This document shows, in pieces, positions 8,951 to 16,789 of a DNA stretch of 64,000 nt. Numbering within the stretch: the first letter of the stretch is position 1; the number at the start of each line of letters is the position of its first letter. The position numbers were made by a program, and so were the translations under genes. This DNA is from Candidatus Zixiibacteriota bacterium (GTDB lineage: Bacteria; Zixibacteria; MSB-5A5; GN15; PGXB01): NCBI GenBank assembly GCA_016933695.1, contig JAFGAL010000001.1, positions 124,001 through 188,000 of the forward strand, in the 5' to 3' direction. Below the pieces are notes generated by a model. That model worked only from the letters and a program-made list of their open reading frames with translations. It had not been told where the DNA came from and ran no database searches.

Positions 8951-9520
8951 CTACCTCTTTCTCAAACCATCAATCATCATGTTCACCATCGTATCGACGT
9001 ATTTGGACAGCGAGACATTGAATCCATCAATTGCCCAGGGGAATTCGATCGATTTCAATGACATGACCATGATATGCGCGGTCAGATTGATATTGGGAAC
9101 AGACAATTCTCCGCTTTTGACTCCATATCGAAGAATCTCTCTGACGATTTCCTTTTCATTTTCGATCAGGCGCTTGCGGGCCTCCTCGACATGGGGCCAG
9201 TATTCCCCCCAATTCTTCTGCGTAACGCGGTAGACCACGATTAACTCGTTCAGTCTTTTCATCTTTGTCAACAAATGGGCGCGAAATTTACCCACCACAT
9301 CGGTTTCCCTCTCGATGGCGGATCGGATCATTTCCAATAACTGCCGAGACTCCATATCAACCACATCATCAAAGATCTCGGCCTTATTCCGGTAGTACTT
9401 GTAAACCGTCGCCTTGGATACATGAGCGTCCCGCGCGATATCATCGGTGGTTGTCTTTTTCAGCCCATATTGCGAGAACATGGTTCGTGCCGCTTGTAAA
9501 ATAAGCTGTTGCTTATCCAA
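8951..9520 (-). CDS. TetR/AcrR-family transcriptional regulator
   Basis: This is a 189-residue protein with an N-terminal helix-turn-helix (TTTDDIARDAHVSKATVYKY) and a ligand-binding helical C-terminus. The start is a TTG at 9520 with a good GGGGAG ribosome site eight bases upstream; no ATG lies in the N-terminal region. It is the first gene of an operon with the 614-residue unknown protein and probably represses itself, since a direct repeat lies just upstream (9543-9567). The ligand is unknown. Confidence 0.9.
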   Translation of the reverse strand: MDKQQLILQAARTMFSQYGLKKTTTDDIARDAHVSKATVYKYYRNKAEIFDDVVDMESRQLLEMIRSAIERETDVVGKFRAHLLTKMKRLNELIVVYRVTQKNWGEYWPHVEEARKRLIENEKEIVREILRYGVKSGELSVPNINLTAHIMVMSLKSIEFPWAIDGFNVSLSKYVDTMVNMMIDGLRKR

Positions 9521-9542
9521 TGATTCGACTCCCCAAAAGTAA

Positions 9543-9567
9543 ACGTTTTATTCATTATACGTTTTAT
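9543..9567. promoter_or_regulatory. Direct repeat ACGTTTTAT, possible TetR operator
   Basis: ACGTTTTAT occurs at 9543-9551 and again at 9559-9567, a 16-bp period, followed by a third partial copy (CGTTT). It lies 22 bases upstream of the TTG start of the TetR gene, in the divergent region shared with the C10 peptidase gene. An operator role is inferred from position only. Confidence 0.4.
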
Positions 9568-9707
9568 CGTTTAATTCGCAATATTTTTTTTCTTTTTTTT
9601 CCGAATTATGCGATCGGGCGAGTCCAGCCGACGGGCGCTGTAATATTATGCTTCTTAAAACAACATAACGAAAAGATGACCGATTACATACTCAGAAGGA
9701 GGATTAT

Positions 9708-11822
9708 GTGCTAACACCGGAAAAAAAGCTAGCAAAGACCATACTGCTTCTGGGATTGACCGCTCTTTTCATGGTTTGCCCCCTTTCCGCCACAACCGTG
9801 GATACTGACCGTATGGAGCAGGTTTGCCATAACTGGTTGCGCTACTTGGTGCATTCCGAAGGGTCCTGGGCGGGATCGAGCACGCCCCAAGTAATTGCCG
9901 TCGATGACATTACCGTCGAGGGAAGGCTGTTGGGGCGTTGTTTTGCGATTGCTCCCGACGGCTATGTTGTGGTTCCGGTCCTCAGGGAATTATCGCCGAT
10001 CAAGGCCTTTTCCGAAACAGGGCGTCTTGATTTCGACGATAATTCGGAACCCTGCGATTTGATTCGCGATGACCTGCGCGGTCATATTGATGATTTTGCC
10101 GTGCGGTATGGGGATATGGGTGCTGCAATGGATGATAAAACCGACGATGCCTTCGCAATCAGAATCCATAATGCCTGGAATCGGCTTCTGCTGGACGAAA
10201 AGGAATTCGACGCTTATCTGATGTCCAAAGGCGACACGAAACTGGAAGAGGTCGGACCGCTTCTGACCACCGCCTGGAGTCAAACCACACCATATAACAA
10301 TTACTGCCCGCCGGGAGATGGGGCCACGTGCGTGGTCTGGTGCCTGGCGACGGCGCTGGCACAGATATTGAATTATCACCAATGGCCGCCGGCCGGATTC
10401 GGGAATCATCTGTACTGGTGGGATGGCGATAACTCCTGCGGCGGAACCACCCCCGGTCGGACTATTTACGCCAACTTCGCGGATCGGTTGCAGTATAACG
10501 AAACAACACATGACGTTGCCGAGTTAAGTTACGAGTGCGGTGTTCCGTACAGTGTTGACTACGGCGTCTGTTACTCGATCGGGTATCCCGATCCGATTAT
10601 GACATTTCTTCCCGCCCATTTCGCGTATGCATTCCCCATTACCAAATTGCGGAGAAATAATTATGCGGCATTCGAATGGTTTGCTGCCATACAGACTGAA
10701 ATTGACAACGACCGACCGATTCATTACTTCATCTATAATCATGCCATTGTCTGCGATGGCTGGCGAACCGACAACACCCTGATGTTTTATCATATGAATT
10801 ACGGATGGGGCGGTGGGAACAACGGGTGGTATGCAGTGGACGGATTATTCTGCAACTGGACCGGATGTGATCCACAGAGAGAATACATGTATACTAATAT
10901 CTATCCCGATCGGGAATTTATGTTCTATGCCGACACCATTATCGGGACCGCTCCGCTGGACATCGCTTTCACGTCAAGTTCCGATCGCACGGTGAAAAAC
11001 TGGTCGTGGGAATTCGGGGACGGGACCACGTCCGAAACGCAGAACCCGGTGCATACCTACGATACTGCCGGCATGTATAATGTATCGCTGACCATGGACT
11101 ATGGGAATGATGAAACCCGCGGAGACACGCGAACAGATTATATCTACGTCCTGGCAGATTCTTTGTGGATTGCCGATGCATCCGGCGATGCCGGTGGAAC
11201 GGTTGAAGTAGTTATTTCGGCTCGTAACGATGCCCCGCTTGAGAAAATAACCCTGCCGGTGTTGTACGGCGGGACATTGTCCCTGACACTCGATTCGCTT
11301 TCAACGGTGGGATGTCGCACCGCGGACTTCGACACGGTATATCAGAGCCATATCGATCCGGCCAATAAAAGAGCAACATATATCCTGCAGGCGTATACCG
11401 GTGGATATTATGCCGCTCAACCCTGGTTGTTGCCGGGCACGGGGGACATCGCGCGGCTGTATTTCACGATATCGCCTTCGGGAACCGTAACGCAGGAAGC
11501 GACCATTACGGTCGGTGACTACATGACTCATGCCCTGACCTTTCACGGGGACATTTACGGATTCAAACATCTCTATCAGCCGATGATCGAAGCGGGCACG
11601 GTTGCAATCGATCTGGTGTGCGGTGATCCCAATGACGACAACGCGATCAACCTGCTGGATATTCTGTACTTGATCGATTTTATTTACGGCGAGGGTGATC
11701 CGCCGCAACCGGCAACATCGGGTGATGTCAACGCCGACGGCGCCACCAATTTGCTGGATTTGCTTTATCTGATCGACTTCCTGTACGGAACTCCGCCGGG
11801 ACCAGCCCCGAATTGTTTATGA
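9708..11822 (+). CDS. Secreted C10 (streptopain-like) cysteine peptidase with PKD, cohesin-like and dockerin-like domains
   Basis: This 704-residue protein has a signal peptide (ILLLGLTALFMVCPLSATT), a propeptide-like region and a C10 peptidase core. The catalytic Cys is likely C212 in WCLATALAQIL and the catalytic His H345 in YNHAIVCDGW, followed by YGWGGGNNGWYAVDG. A PKD domain (WSWEFGDGTTSE, then PVHTYDTAGMYNVSLT) comes next. A beta-rich domain like those of cohesin fold follows (about 485-630). The C-terminus has two dockerin-like repeats (NLLDILYLIDFIYG and GDVNADGATNLLDLLYLIDF). The start is GTG 9708, five bases after GGAGG; the overlapping ATG (9706) runs into a stop after two codons. 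It probably degrades extracellular protein, anchored or exported through the C-terminal module. Confidence 0.88.
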   Translation: MLTPEKKLAKTILLLGLTALFMVCPLSATTVDTDRMEQVCHNWLRYLVHSEGSWAGSSTPQVIAVDDITVEGRLLGRCFAIAPDGYVVVPVLRELSPIKAFSETGRLDFDDNSEPCDLIRDDLRGHIDDFAVRYGDMGAAMDDKTDDAFAIRIHNAWNRLLLDEKEFDAYLMSKGDTKLEEVGPLLTTAWSQTTPYNNYCPPGDGATCVVWCLATALAQILNYHQWPPAGFGNHLYWWDGDNSCGGTTPGRTIYANFADRLQYNETTHDVAELSYECGVPYSVDYGVCYSIGYPDPIMTFLPAHFAYAFPITKLRRNNYAAFEWFAAIQTEIDNDRPIHYFIYNHAIVCDGWRTDNTLMFYHMNYGWGGGNNGWYAVDGLFCNWTGCDPQREYMYTNIYPDREFMFYADTIIGTAPLDIAFTSSSDRTVKNWSWEFGDGTTSETQNPVHTYDTAGMYNVSLTMDYGNDETRGDTRTDYIYVLADSLWIADASGDAGGTVEVVISARNDAPLEKITLPVLYGGTLSLTLDSLSTVGCRTADFDTVYQSHIDPANKRATYILQAYTGGYYAAQPWLLPGTGDIARLYFTISPSGTVTQEATITVGDYMTHALTFHGDIYGFKHLYQPMIEAGTVAIDLVCGDPNDDNAINLLDILYLIDFIYGEGDPPQPATSGDVNADGATNLLDLLYLIDFLYGTPPGPAPNCL

Positions 11823-11846
11823 GACATACACCTGTCATTCCATGAC

Positions 11847-11878
11847 AAAAGCGGGATGGGTGCCATCCCGCTTTTTTT
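11847..11878 (+). terminator. Rho-independent terminator of the C10 peptidase gene
   Basis: AAAAGCGGGATGG (11847-11859) pairs with CCATCCCGCTTTT (11863-11875) around GTG, and the T-run reaches 11878. It is about 25 bases past the stop codon. Confidence 0.92.
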
Positions 11879-11949
11879 ATATGGCAATCGTTTTCCGCCG
11901 GCTATATTTACGGCTGACCAGCTGTCAAATCATCGGGGAGGATTCTATC

Positions 11950-12708
11950 ATGTCAAAAGATGCGGGGTGGTGGCATGAGTTTTTTGTGACGTTTCGACCG
12001 GTATTCGATATCATTCCGGCCAGAAGCACCAATGCCCAGGTACGTTTTATCATCGAGAAATTGCAAGTGCGTCCCGGACACTCTTTTCTGGACTGCCCCT
12101 GCGGTATCGGGCGGATTGCCATTCCACTGGCCCAAAAAGGAATTCGGGTGACCGGCGTGGATATTACGGCATCGTATCTGGATGAAATGACCAGGCGGGC
12201 TTCTCGTCGGAAGGTGACCGTCACCGCCATCCAGGCCGATATGCGCCGGATTCGAATTCACAACGCGTTTCATGCCGCCGCCAATATGTGGACTTCTTTC
12301 GGTTTTTTCGAAAAGGAGTCCGACAACCTGCTCGTGTTAAAAAAAGTCCATAAGGCACTCAGACCGGGCGGGAAATTCCTGCTTCACCTGATCAACCGCG
12401 ACTATATCATCAGCGACTTTCGCGAACGCCTTTGGTTTGCGGCGGGCGATGTCAAGGTCCTCAATACCAACCACATGGACTACGCGACGTCGATTATGAC
12501 CACCGACTGGCATTTTATTGAAAAGGGAAAAGAAACATCGCATCGCATTACCCTGCGACTCTACCTCTATCATGAGCTGGCGGCCATGTTCCGGCAGGTG
12601 GGATTTGTCGATGTCGAGGGATACGGATCGACCAAGGGTGAACCGGTGGGTCCTGATCGACATTTTATCTATATCATCGGGACCAAGCCGGGCTGGCACG
12701 GACGATAG
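11950..12708 (+). CDS. Class I SAM-dependent methyltransferase
   Basis: This is a 252-residue protein. Motif I reads FLDCPCGIGRIAIPLA, with a Cys-Pro-Cys where most members have a Gly-x-Gly start. Motif II is VTGVDITASYLDEM. The post-I region with QADMRRI and LRPGGKFLLHLIN are also typical. The track starts at 11842 inside the preceding terminator; ATG 11950 follows a GGGGAGGATTCT ribosome site and gives a normal length. The substrate cannot be predicted. It stands alone between the peptidase gene and the two-component genes. Confidence 0.88.
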   Translation: MSKDAGWWHEFFVTFRPVFDIIPARSTNAQVRFIIEKLQVRPGHSFLDCPCGIGRIAIPLAQKGIRVTGVDITASYLDEMTRRASRRKVTVTAIQADMRRIRIHNAFHAAANMWTSFGFFEKESDNLLVLKKVHKALRPGGKFLLHLINRDYIISDFRERLWFAAGDVKVLNTNHMDYATSIMTTDWHFIEKGKETSHRITLRLYLYHELAAMFRQVGFVDVEGYGSTKGEPVGPDRHFIYIIGTKPGWHGR

Positions 12709-12941
12709 TCGCATTGATAGCATTGGCCGGCAATCGCCGTGTTTCCGGATACTCTCCTGATGATCGAAATCGGTTTCCCGCCCGTCTTCGCATGCGGTTT
12801 GCCGGGCTTTTCGCTTGACAATTCGGTCATCGCATAACACCTTACACTGCACATATGCCCTTTGATATGACGGGATTTTTCGTCCCTGACCGAGCGAATT
12901 GCCGGGGGAGGAAGACTCCCTTTCATCTTTGTTGAGGATAC

Positions 12942-14696
12942 ATGAGCGGTTATAATAAAGGCATTGTTTCACACCTGCCGTCAGACATCAAGCCCGGTGA
13001 TTTCCGCCTGCTGGAGAATCAAATATTGGAATATGCCCACACCGGTGTCCCCCGCACTCCGTTTTTACAGAAAACCGCGTTGATGTTATTATCGTTTTCA
13101 TCCTGCGACGCGGTGCGCCTGATTCTGCTTGAACGTGGCCAGCGCTTCTGCTGTCTGGCCTCGAGCAATGCGGTCATTCCTTTTCGTCACGAGATCAGCC
13201 TTGCTCCGACCGGACACCCCGGCAATCCCATCTGGAGTGAACCCAACAATGACGAGTTGGAGCAGTTCTGCCGCAATATCGTCAAACGCGAAGTGGATTT
13301 CTCGAAACCGTATTTCACCCGAAACGGCAGTTTCTGGTCGGGAGATATCACACGGCTGGACATTCCGGCCATGAAAGCATCCGAGAACGGTGATTCACTC
13401 TGCATGAGTATTGACGGATCGGTGCATACCATGGCGCTGGTTCCCATTTTGGCGGCCAAGGATCGGATCGGCCTTCTGGCACTGCAAAGCGAACACAAAC
13501 AGTTCCTGTCTGAAGCGCAGATCGAATCGTACGAACATCTGGCGCACACGCTGGGGATCGCGTTCATGCACCGGCGTTTGCATGTCGCCCTGCGCGAACG
13601 GGTCAAGGAATTGACCTGCCTGTACGGCATCGCCAAGCTGGTGGCAAATCCGGAGATCACTCTTGAAGAACTTCTGCAAAAGACGGTGGAATTGCTTCCG
13701 CCGGCCTGGCTGTACCCGGATATCGCATCGGCGCAGATCGTGGTCGACCGTCGACCGTATCGCACCGCCAATTATCACAAAGGCGTCCAGAATTTGCGCA
13801 GTGATATTTTCATTGACGGGAAAAGGCGCGGATTCGTGGAAATCGGCTACCGGGAAATTCGACCGCAACTCGATGACGGCCCCTTTCTTATCGAAGAGCG
13901 CAATCTGATCGATACGATCAGCCGGGAAATCGCGGTCATTATCGAGCAAACCCAGGTTGAACATGAAAAACAGCAACTGCAGGATCAGCTTCGTCATGCC
14001 GACCGTCTGGCCACGATTGGCCAACTGGCCGCCAGTGTTACCCATGAGTTGAACGAACCGCTGGTCAACATTCTCGGTTTTGCGCAACTGGCGGTCAAAG
14101 AACCCAATATGTCGGAACAGGCACAACAGGACATCACCAAAATCATCAACGCGGCATTGCACGCCCGCGAAGTAATCAAGAAACTGCTGATCTTCGCCCG
14201 CGATACCACCGCCGCCAAAACCCTGATGAATCTCAATGACCTGGTAGAGGACGGTCTGTTCTTCCTGGAATCGCGATGCAACAAGAGCGGAATCGAGCTG
14301 GTGCGCAATCTCGCGGAAAATATGCCGGACATTATCGCCGATCATTCCCAGTTGCTTCAGGTGCTGACCAACCTGGTGGTCAATTCCATTCATGCCATGC
14401 CCGAGGGCGGAACCCTGACTCTGCATACCGCGTTCAACGAGCGTGAGGCCGTGCTGATTGTCGAGGATAGCGGGACCGGCATGACCAAAGAGGTCATGAA
14501 GAAAATCTTCAGCCCGTTTTTCACCACCAAGGACCTCGACCAGGGCACCGGGCTGGGTTTGTCGGTGGTCATGGGAATTATCAATTCCCACAGCGGAAAA
14601 ATCGACGTGGCCAGCAAGGTCGGAAGCGGCACCAAAGTAACCATTCGTCTGCCGCTGGAAACAGCCGAAGACACAGAGGAGTACGGCAATGGGTGA
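12942..14696 (+). CDS. Cytoplasmic sensor histidine kinase with two sensory (GAF-like) modules
   Basis: This is a 584-residue protein without membrane segments. The first GAF-like domain covers about residues 35-215. A second sensory module (about 218-350) starts RERVKELTCLYGIAKLVANP and ends DGPFLIEERNLIDTISREIA. The same module starts the protein encoded at 23298. A short coiled coil leads to the HisKA domain, with phospho-acceptor H368 in ASVTHELNEPLVNILGF. The HATPase domain has N (LVVNSIHAMPEGGTL), G1 (VEDSGTGM) and G2 (GTGLGLSVVMGI) boxes. It overlaps the NtrC-type regulator gene by eight bases, so it is the cognate kinase. As a soluble kinase beside a redox operon it probably reads a cytoplasmic signal. 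Confidence 0.93.
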   Translation: MSGYNKGIVSHLPSDIKPGDFRLLENQILEYAHTGVPRTPFLQKTALMLLSFSSCDAVRLILLERGQRFCCLASSNAVIPFRHEISLAPTGHPGNPIWSEPNNDELEQFCRNIVKREVDFSKPYFTRNGSFWSGDITRLDIPAMKASENGDSLCMSIDGSVHTMALVPILAAKDRIGLLALQSEHKQFLSEAQIESYEHLAHTLGIAFMHRRLHVALRERVKELTCLYGIAKLVANPEITLEELLQKTVELLPPAWLYPDIASAQIVVDRRPYRTANYHKGVQNLRSDIFIDGKRRGFVEIGYREIRPQLDDGPFLIEERNLIDTISREIAVIIEQTQVEHEKQQLQDQLRHADRLATIGQLAASVTHELNEPLVNILGFAQLAVKEPNMSEQAQQDITKIINAALHAREVIKKLLIFARDTTAAKTLMNLNDLVEDGLFFLESRCNKSGIELVRNLAENMPDIIADHSQLLQVLTNLVVNSIHAMPEGGTLTLHTAFNEREAVLIVEDSGTGMTKEVMKKIFSPFFTTKDLDQGTGLGLSVVMGIINSHSGKIDVASKVGSGTKVTIRLPLETAEDTEEYGNG

Positions 14697-16041
14697 ACAT
14701 GAATCCCGGCGACGCATTTTGGTGGTCGATGACGCCCCGGATACGCTGGAGGTCCTTCAGCGCAATCTGACCATAGAGGGGTACATGGTTATCACCGCGC
14801 CGGGAGTCGAGGAGGCCTGTCGTATCCTGGATACCGAGACATTCGATCTGGTTATCACCGATTACAAAATGCCAAAAATCACCGGTCTGGATCTGGTACG
14901 ACATGTCCGCGAAAATTTCAAGGATACCGGGATCATGATGATTACCGGGTACGCCTCGATCAACGGGGCGGTGGAAGCGGTCAAATCGGGCGCGGAGGAT
15001 TATCTGGCCAAGCCGTTCACCGAAAAGGAACTGATCGGCGCGGTTAAACGCGCTTTGGAAAAACTCGATGCCCGTCGCACGCTCGACACCGGAACGGAAA
15101 AGAAACGTCTGTCAGCCTACGGCATTCTGGGAGAATCCTCGGCGATGCAGAGGGTGTTCAAAGCAATCGAAAAAGCGGCATCCACGTCCGCAACGGTCCT
15201 GATCACGGGTGAAAGCGGAACCGGTAAGGAACTGGTGGCGCGCGCCATTCATTATAACAGTGATCGCAAATCGGCGCCGTTCGTGCCGGTCAACTGCGGC
15301 GGGATCCCCGAAGGACTTCTGGAAAGCGAGTTGTTCGGGCATGTTAAAGGCGCATTCACCGGTGCGGTCGATTCCCGCGCGGGATTTTTCCAGACCGCCG
15401 ATGGCGGAACGATTTTTCTTGATGAAGTCAGTGAGACCAGCCTGGCGATGCAGGTCAAACTCCTGCGGGTATTGCAGGACAAGGAAGTCTGTATGGTCGG
15501 GTCATCGCGATCCCGCAAAGTCGACGTGCGCATTGTCGCCGCCACCAATAAAGACCTGCTGGGACTGGTTAGAAAGGAGGTGTTTCGCGAGGATCTCTTC
15601 TTCCGACTGAGTGTGATCACCATCGCGATTCCCTCGCTTCGCAATCGCGGGAATGACATTTTCCTTTTAATGCATCACTTCCTGCGAAAATTCGCGGATG
15701 AACTCGACAAACCGCCGCTTCGCTTTTCCGACGATGCCCTGCGGATATTGAAAAACTACTACTGGCCGGGCAATGTTCGCGAGCTGGAAAATGTTATTCA
15801 GCGGCTGGTGGTCATGACCGACGGCAATGTGATCGAGGCGCCCGATCTGCCGTCGCTGATGCGTTCGTCCGGTATCCGTGCACCAAGTCTGAATCGGGCT
15901 CTTGGCGAAGTCGAACAGGAGCATATCCGAAATGTGTTAGCCAGCGTTAACGGGAATAAAACGAAAGCATCCCAGATACTCGGCATCGATCGCAAGACCC
16001 TTCGTGAAAAGCTCAAAGACGACAAGAGCTTGAACGAATAA
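14689..16041 (+). CDS. NtrC-family sigma54-dependent response regulator
   Basis: This 450-residue protein has three domains. The receiver (residues 8-122) has a phospho-acceptor D58 in VITDYKMPK and the conserved K in YLAKPF. The AAA+ domain (about 142-370) has Walker A GESGTGKE, the sigma54-contacting GAFTGA loop, Walker B GGTIFLDEV and the R-finger region. The C-terminal Fis-type helix-turn-helix reads NKTKASQILGIDRKTLREKL. GAFTGA means that it activates sigma54 promoters. A good -24/-12 element lies about 200 bases downstream of its stop, ahead of the redox operon, so that operon is the obvious target. Its gene overlaps that of the kinase. Confidence 0.95.
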   Translation: MGEHESRRRILVVDDAPDTLEVLQRNLTIEGYMVITAPGVEEACRILDTETFDLVITDYKMPKITGLDLVRHVRENFKDTGIMMITGYASINGAVEAVKSGAEDYLAKPFTEKELIGAVKRALEKLDARRTLDTGTEKKRLSAYGILGESSAMQRVFKAIEKAASTSATVLITGESGTGKELVARAIHYNSDRKSAPFVPVNCGGIPEGLLESELFGHVKGAFTGAVDSRAGFFQTADGGTIFLDEVSETSLAMQVKLLRVLQDKEVCMVGSSRSRKVDVRIVAATNKDLLGLVRKEVFREDLFFRLSVITIAIPSLRNRGNDIFLLMHHFLRKFADELDKPPLRFSDDALRILKNYYWPGNVRELENVIQRLVVMTDGNVIEAPDLPSLMRSSGIRAPSLNRALGEVEQEHIRNVLASVNGNKTKASQILGIDRKTLREKLKDDKSLNE

Positions 16042-16052
16042 GCCAAAAAATT

Positions 16053-16069
16053 CGGGGAATATTTCCCCG
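16053..16069. other. GC-rich hairpin after the response regulator gene
   Basis: CGGGGAA (16053-16059) and TTCCCCG (16063-16069) form a compact stem 12 bases past the stop. No T-run follows, so it may be only a weak terminator or an mRNA 3' end stabiliser. Confidence 0.4.
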
Positions 16070-16239
16070 GTGGTTCAAATATCCCCAAAATTCAAGCAAT
16101 CCAATAATAGCACCGTCTTGTCAGTCGCTTATCTGTCACTGCCGAGACAATCGTGTAACAGATAATCATTCAACATGATAAGAGATTTTAATTATTAAAA
16201 TTTTGGCGTCAACAATAAATTTGTTTCGACTCTAAGTTA

Positions 16240-16256
16240 TGGTATATCATTTGCTT
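16240..16256 (+). promoter_or_regulatory. Sigma54 (-24/-12) promoter of the redox operon
   Basis: TGGTATATCATTTGCTT matches the RpoN consensus TGGCAC-N5-TTGCW. GG and GC are separated by exactly 10 bases (16241-16242 and 16253-16254). It lies just downstream of an NtrC-type activator gene and about 190 bases upstream of the first gene of the operon, leaving a leader of about 180 nt. Activator binding sites further upstream were not identified. Confidence 0.72.
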
Positions 16257-16327
16257 GTCGTTTAAATGTCTAAACGGAGGACAAAACCGACGACTGAAAC
16301 AAAACTGTCAGATAGCATTTGAGATAT

Positions 16328-16396
16328 AGGGACATATCAACTACCACAGGGTGACTCCTTTAAAATTAGTGGACAAGATGTGTCCCTTTTTCTTTT
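16328..16396 (+). promoter_or_regulatory. Terminator-like hairpin in the operon leader (attenuator candidate)
   Basis: AGGGACATATC (16328-16338) pairs, with one mismatch, with GATGTGTCCCT (16377-16387), and TTTTTCTTTT follows. It sits between the -24/-12 promoter and the first gene, so full read-through would need this terminator to be avoided. That suggests attenuation or a short sigma54-driven RNA. I cannot match it to a known riboswitch class. Confidence 0.5.
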
Positions 16397-16447
16397 AATC
16401 CCAGACGCTGTCTGACATCATCATCAACCGGCTCCAGAGGAACGCTT

Positions 16448-16765
16448 ATGCCGGCTCCCACCGGGGATGAGTACATTGGATTGTGCGCTACCTGCATACA
16501 CGCCCCCACTTGTGTCTATCGTGCCAGACGCGGCTACGATGCCGTATATTGCGAAATGTTCGACGATTCTCCGGAAACACCACCCGATCCACAATCAAAT
16601 AATCCGAACAATCCGACACCGCACGGGCATACCGCTTCCGCACAGAATGACAAAACTCATGAACCGGAACAGATTAAAGGTTTATGTATAAATTGCGCTC
16701 ATCGCGACACCTGCCGTCTCCCCCGCCCCCGGGGCGGCGTCTGGCATTGTGAGGAGTATGCATAA
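16448..16765 (+). CDS. Small protein with two repeated CxxCx5C motifs
   Basis: This 105-residue protein contains two copies of one Cys motif. The first reads GLCATCIHAPTCVYRA with a fourth Cys in AVYCEMF. The second reads GLCINCAHRDTCRLPRP with its fourth Cys in VWHCEEYA. A low-complexity, Pro, Asn and Gln rich linker separates them. Each copy could hold a zinc ion or an Fe-S cluster with four Cys. It has a ribosome site (AGAGGAACG) and is the first gene behind the sigma54 promoter, 24 bases ahead of the NuoE-like gene, so a role in cofactor handling or regulation of the complex is plausible but unproven. Confidence 0.75.
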   Translation: MPAPTGDEYIGLCATCIHAPTCVYRARRGYDAVYCEMFDDSPETPPDPQSNNPNNPTPHGHTASAQNDKTHEPEQIKGLCINCAHRDTCRLPRPRGGVWHCEEYA

Positions 16766-16789
16766 AACGAGCAGAAATGAAAGGCAGTC

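Noticed and set aside
13395-14717. 440-residue minus-strand ORF over the histidine kinase
   Set aside because: It is antisense to a gene with clear kinase motifs and has no features of its own.
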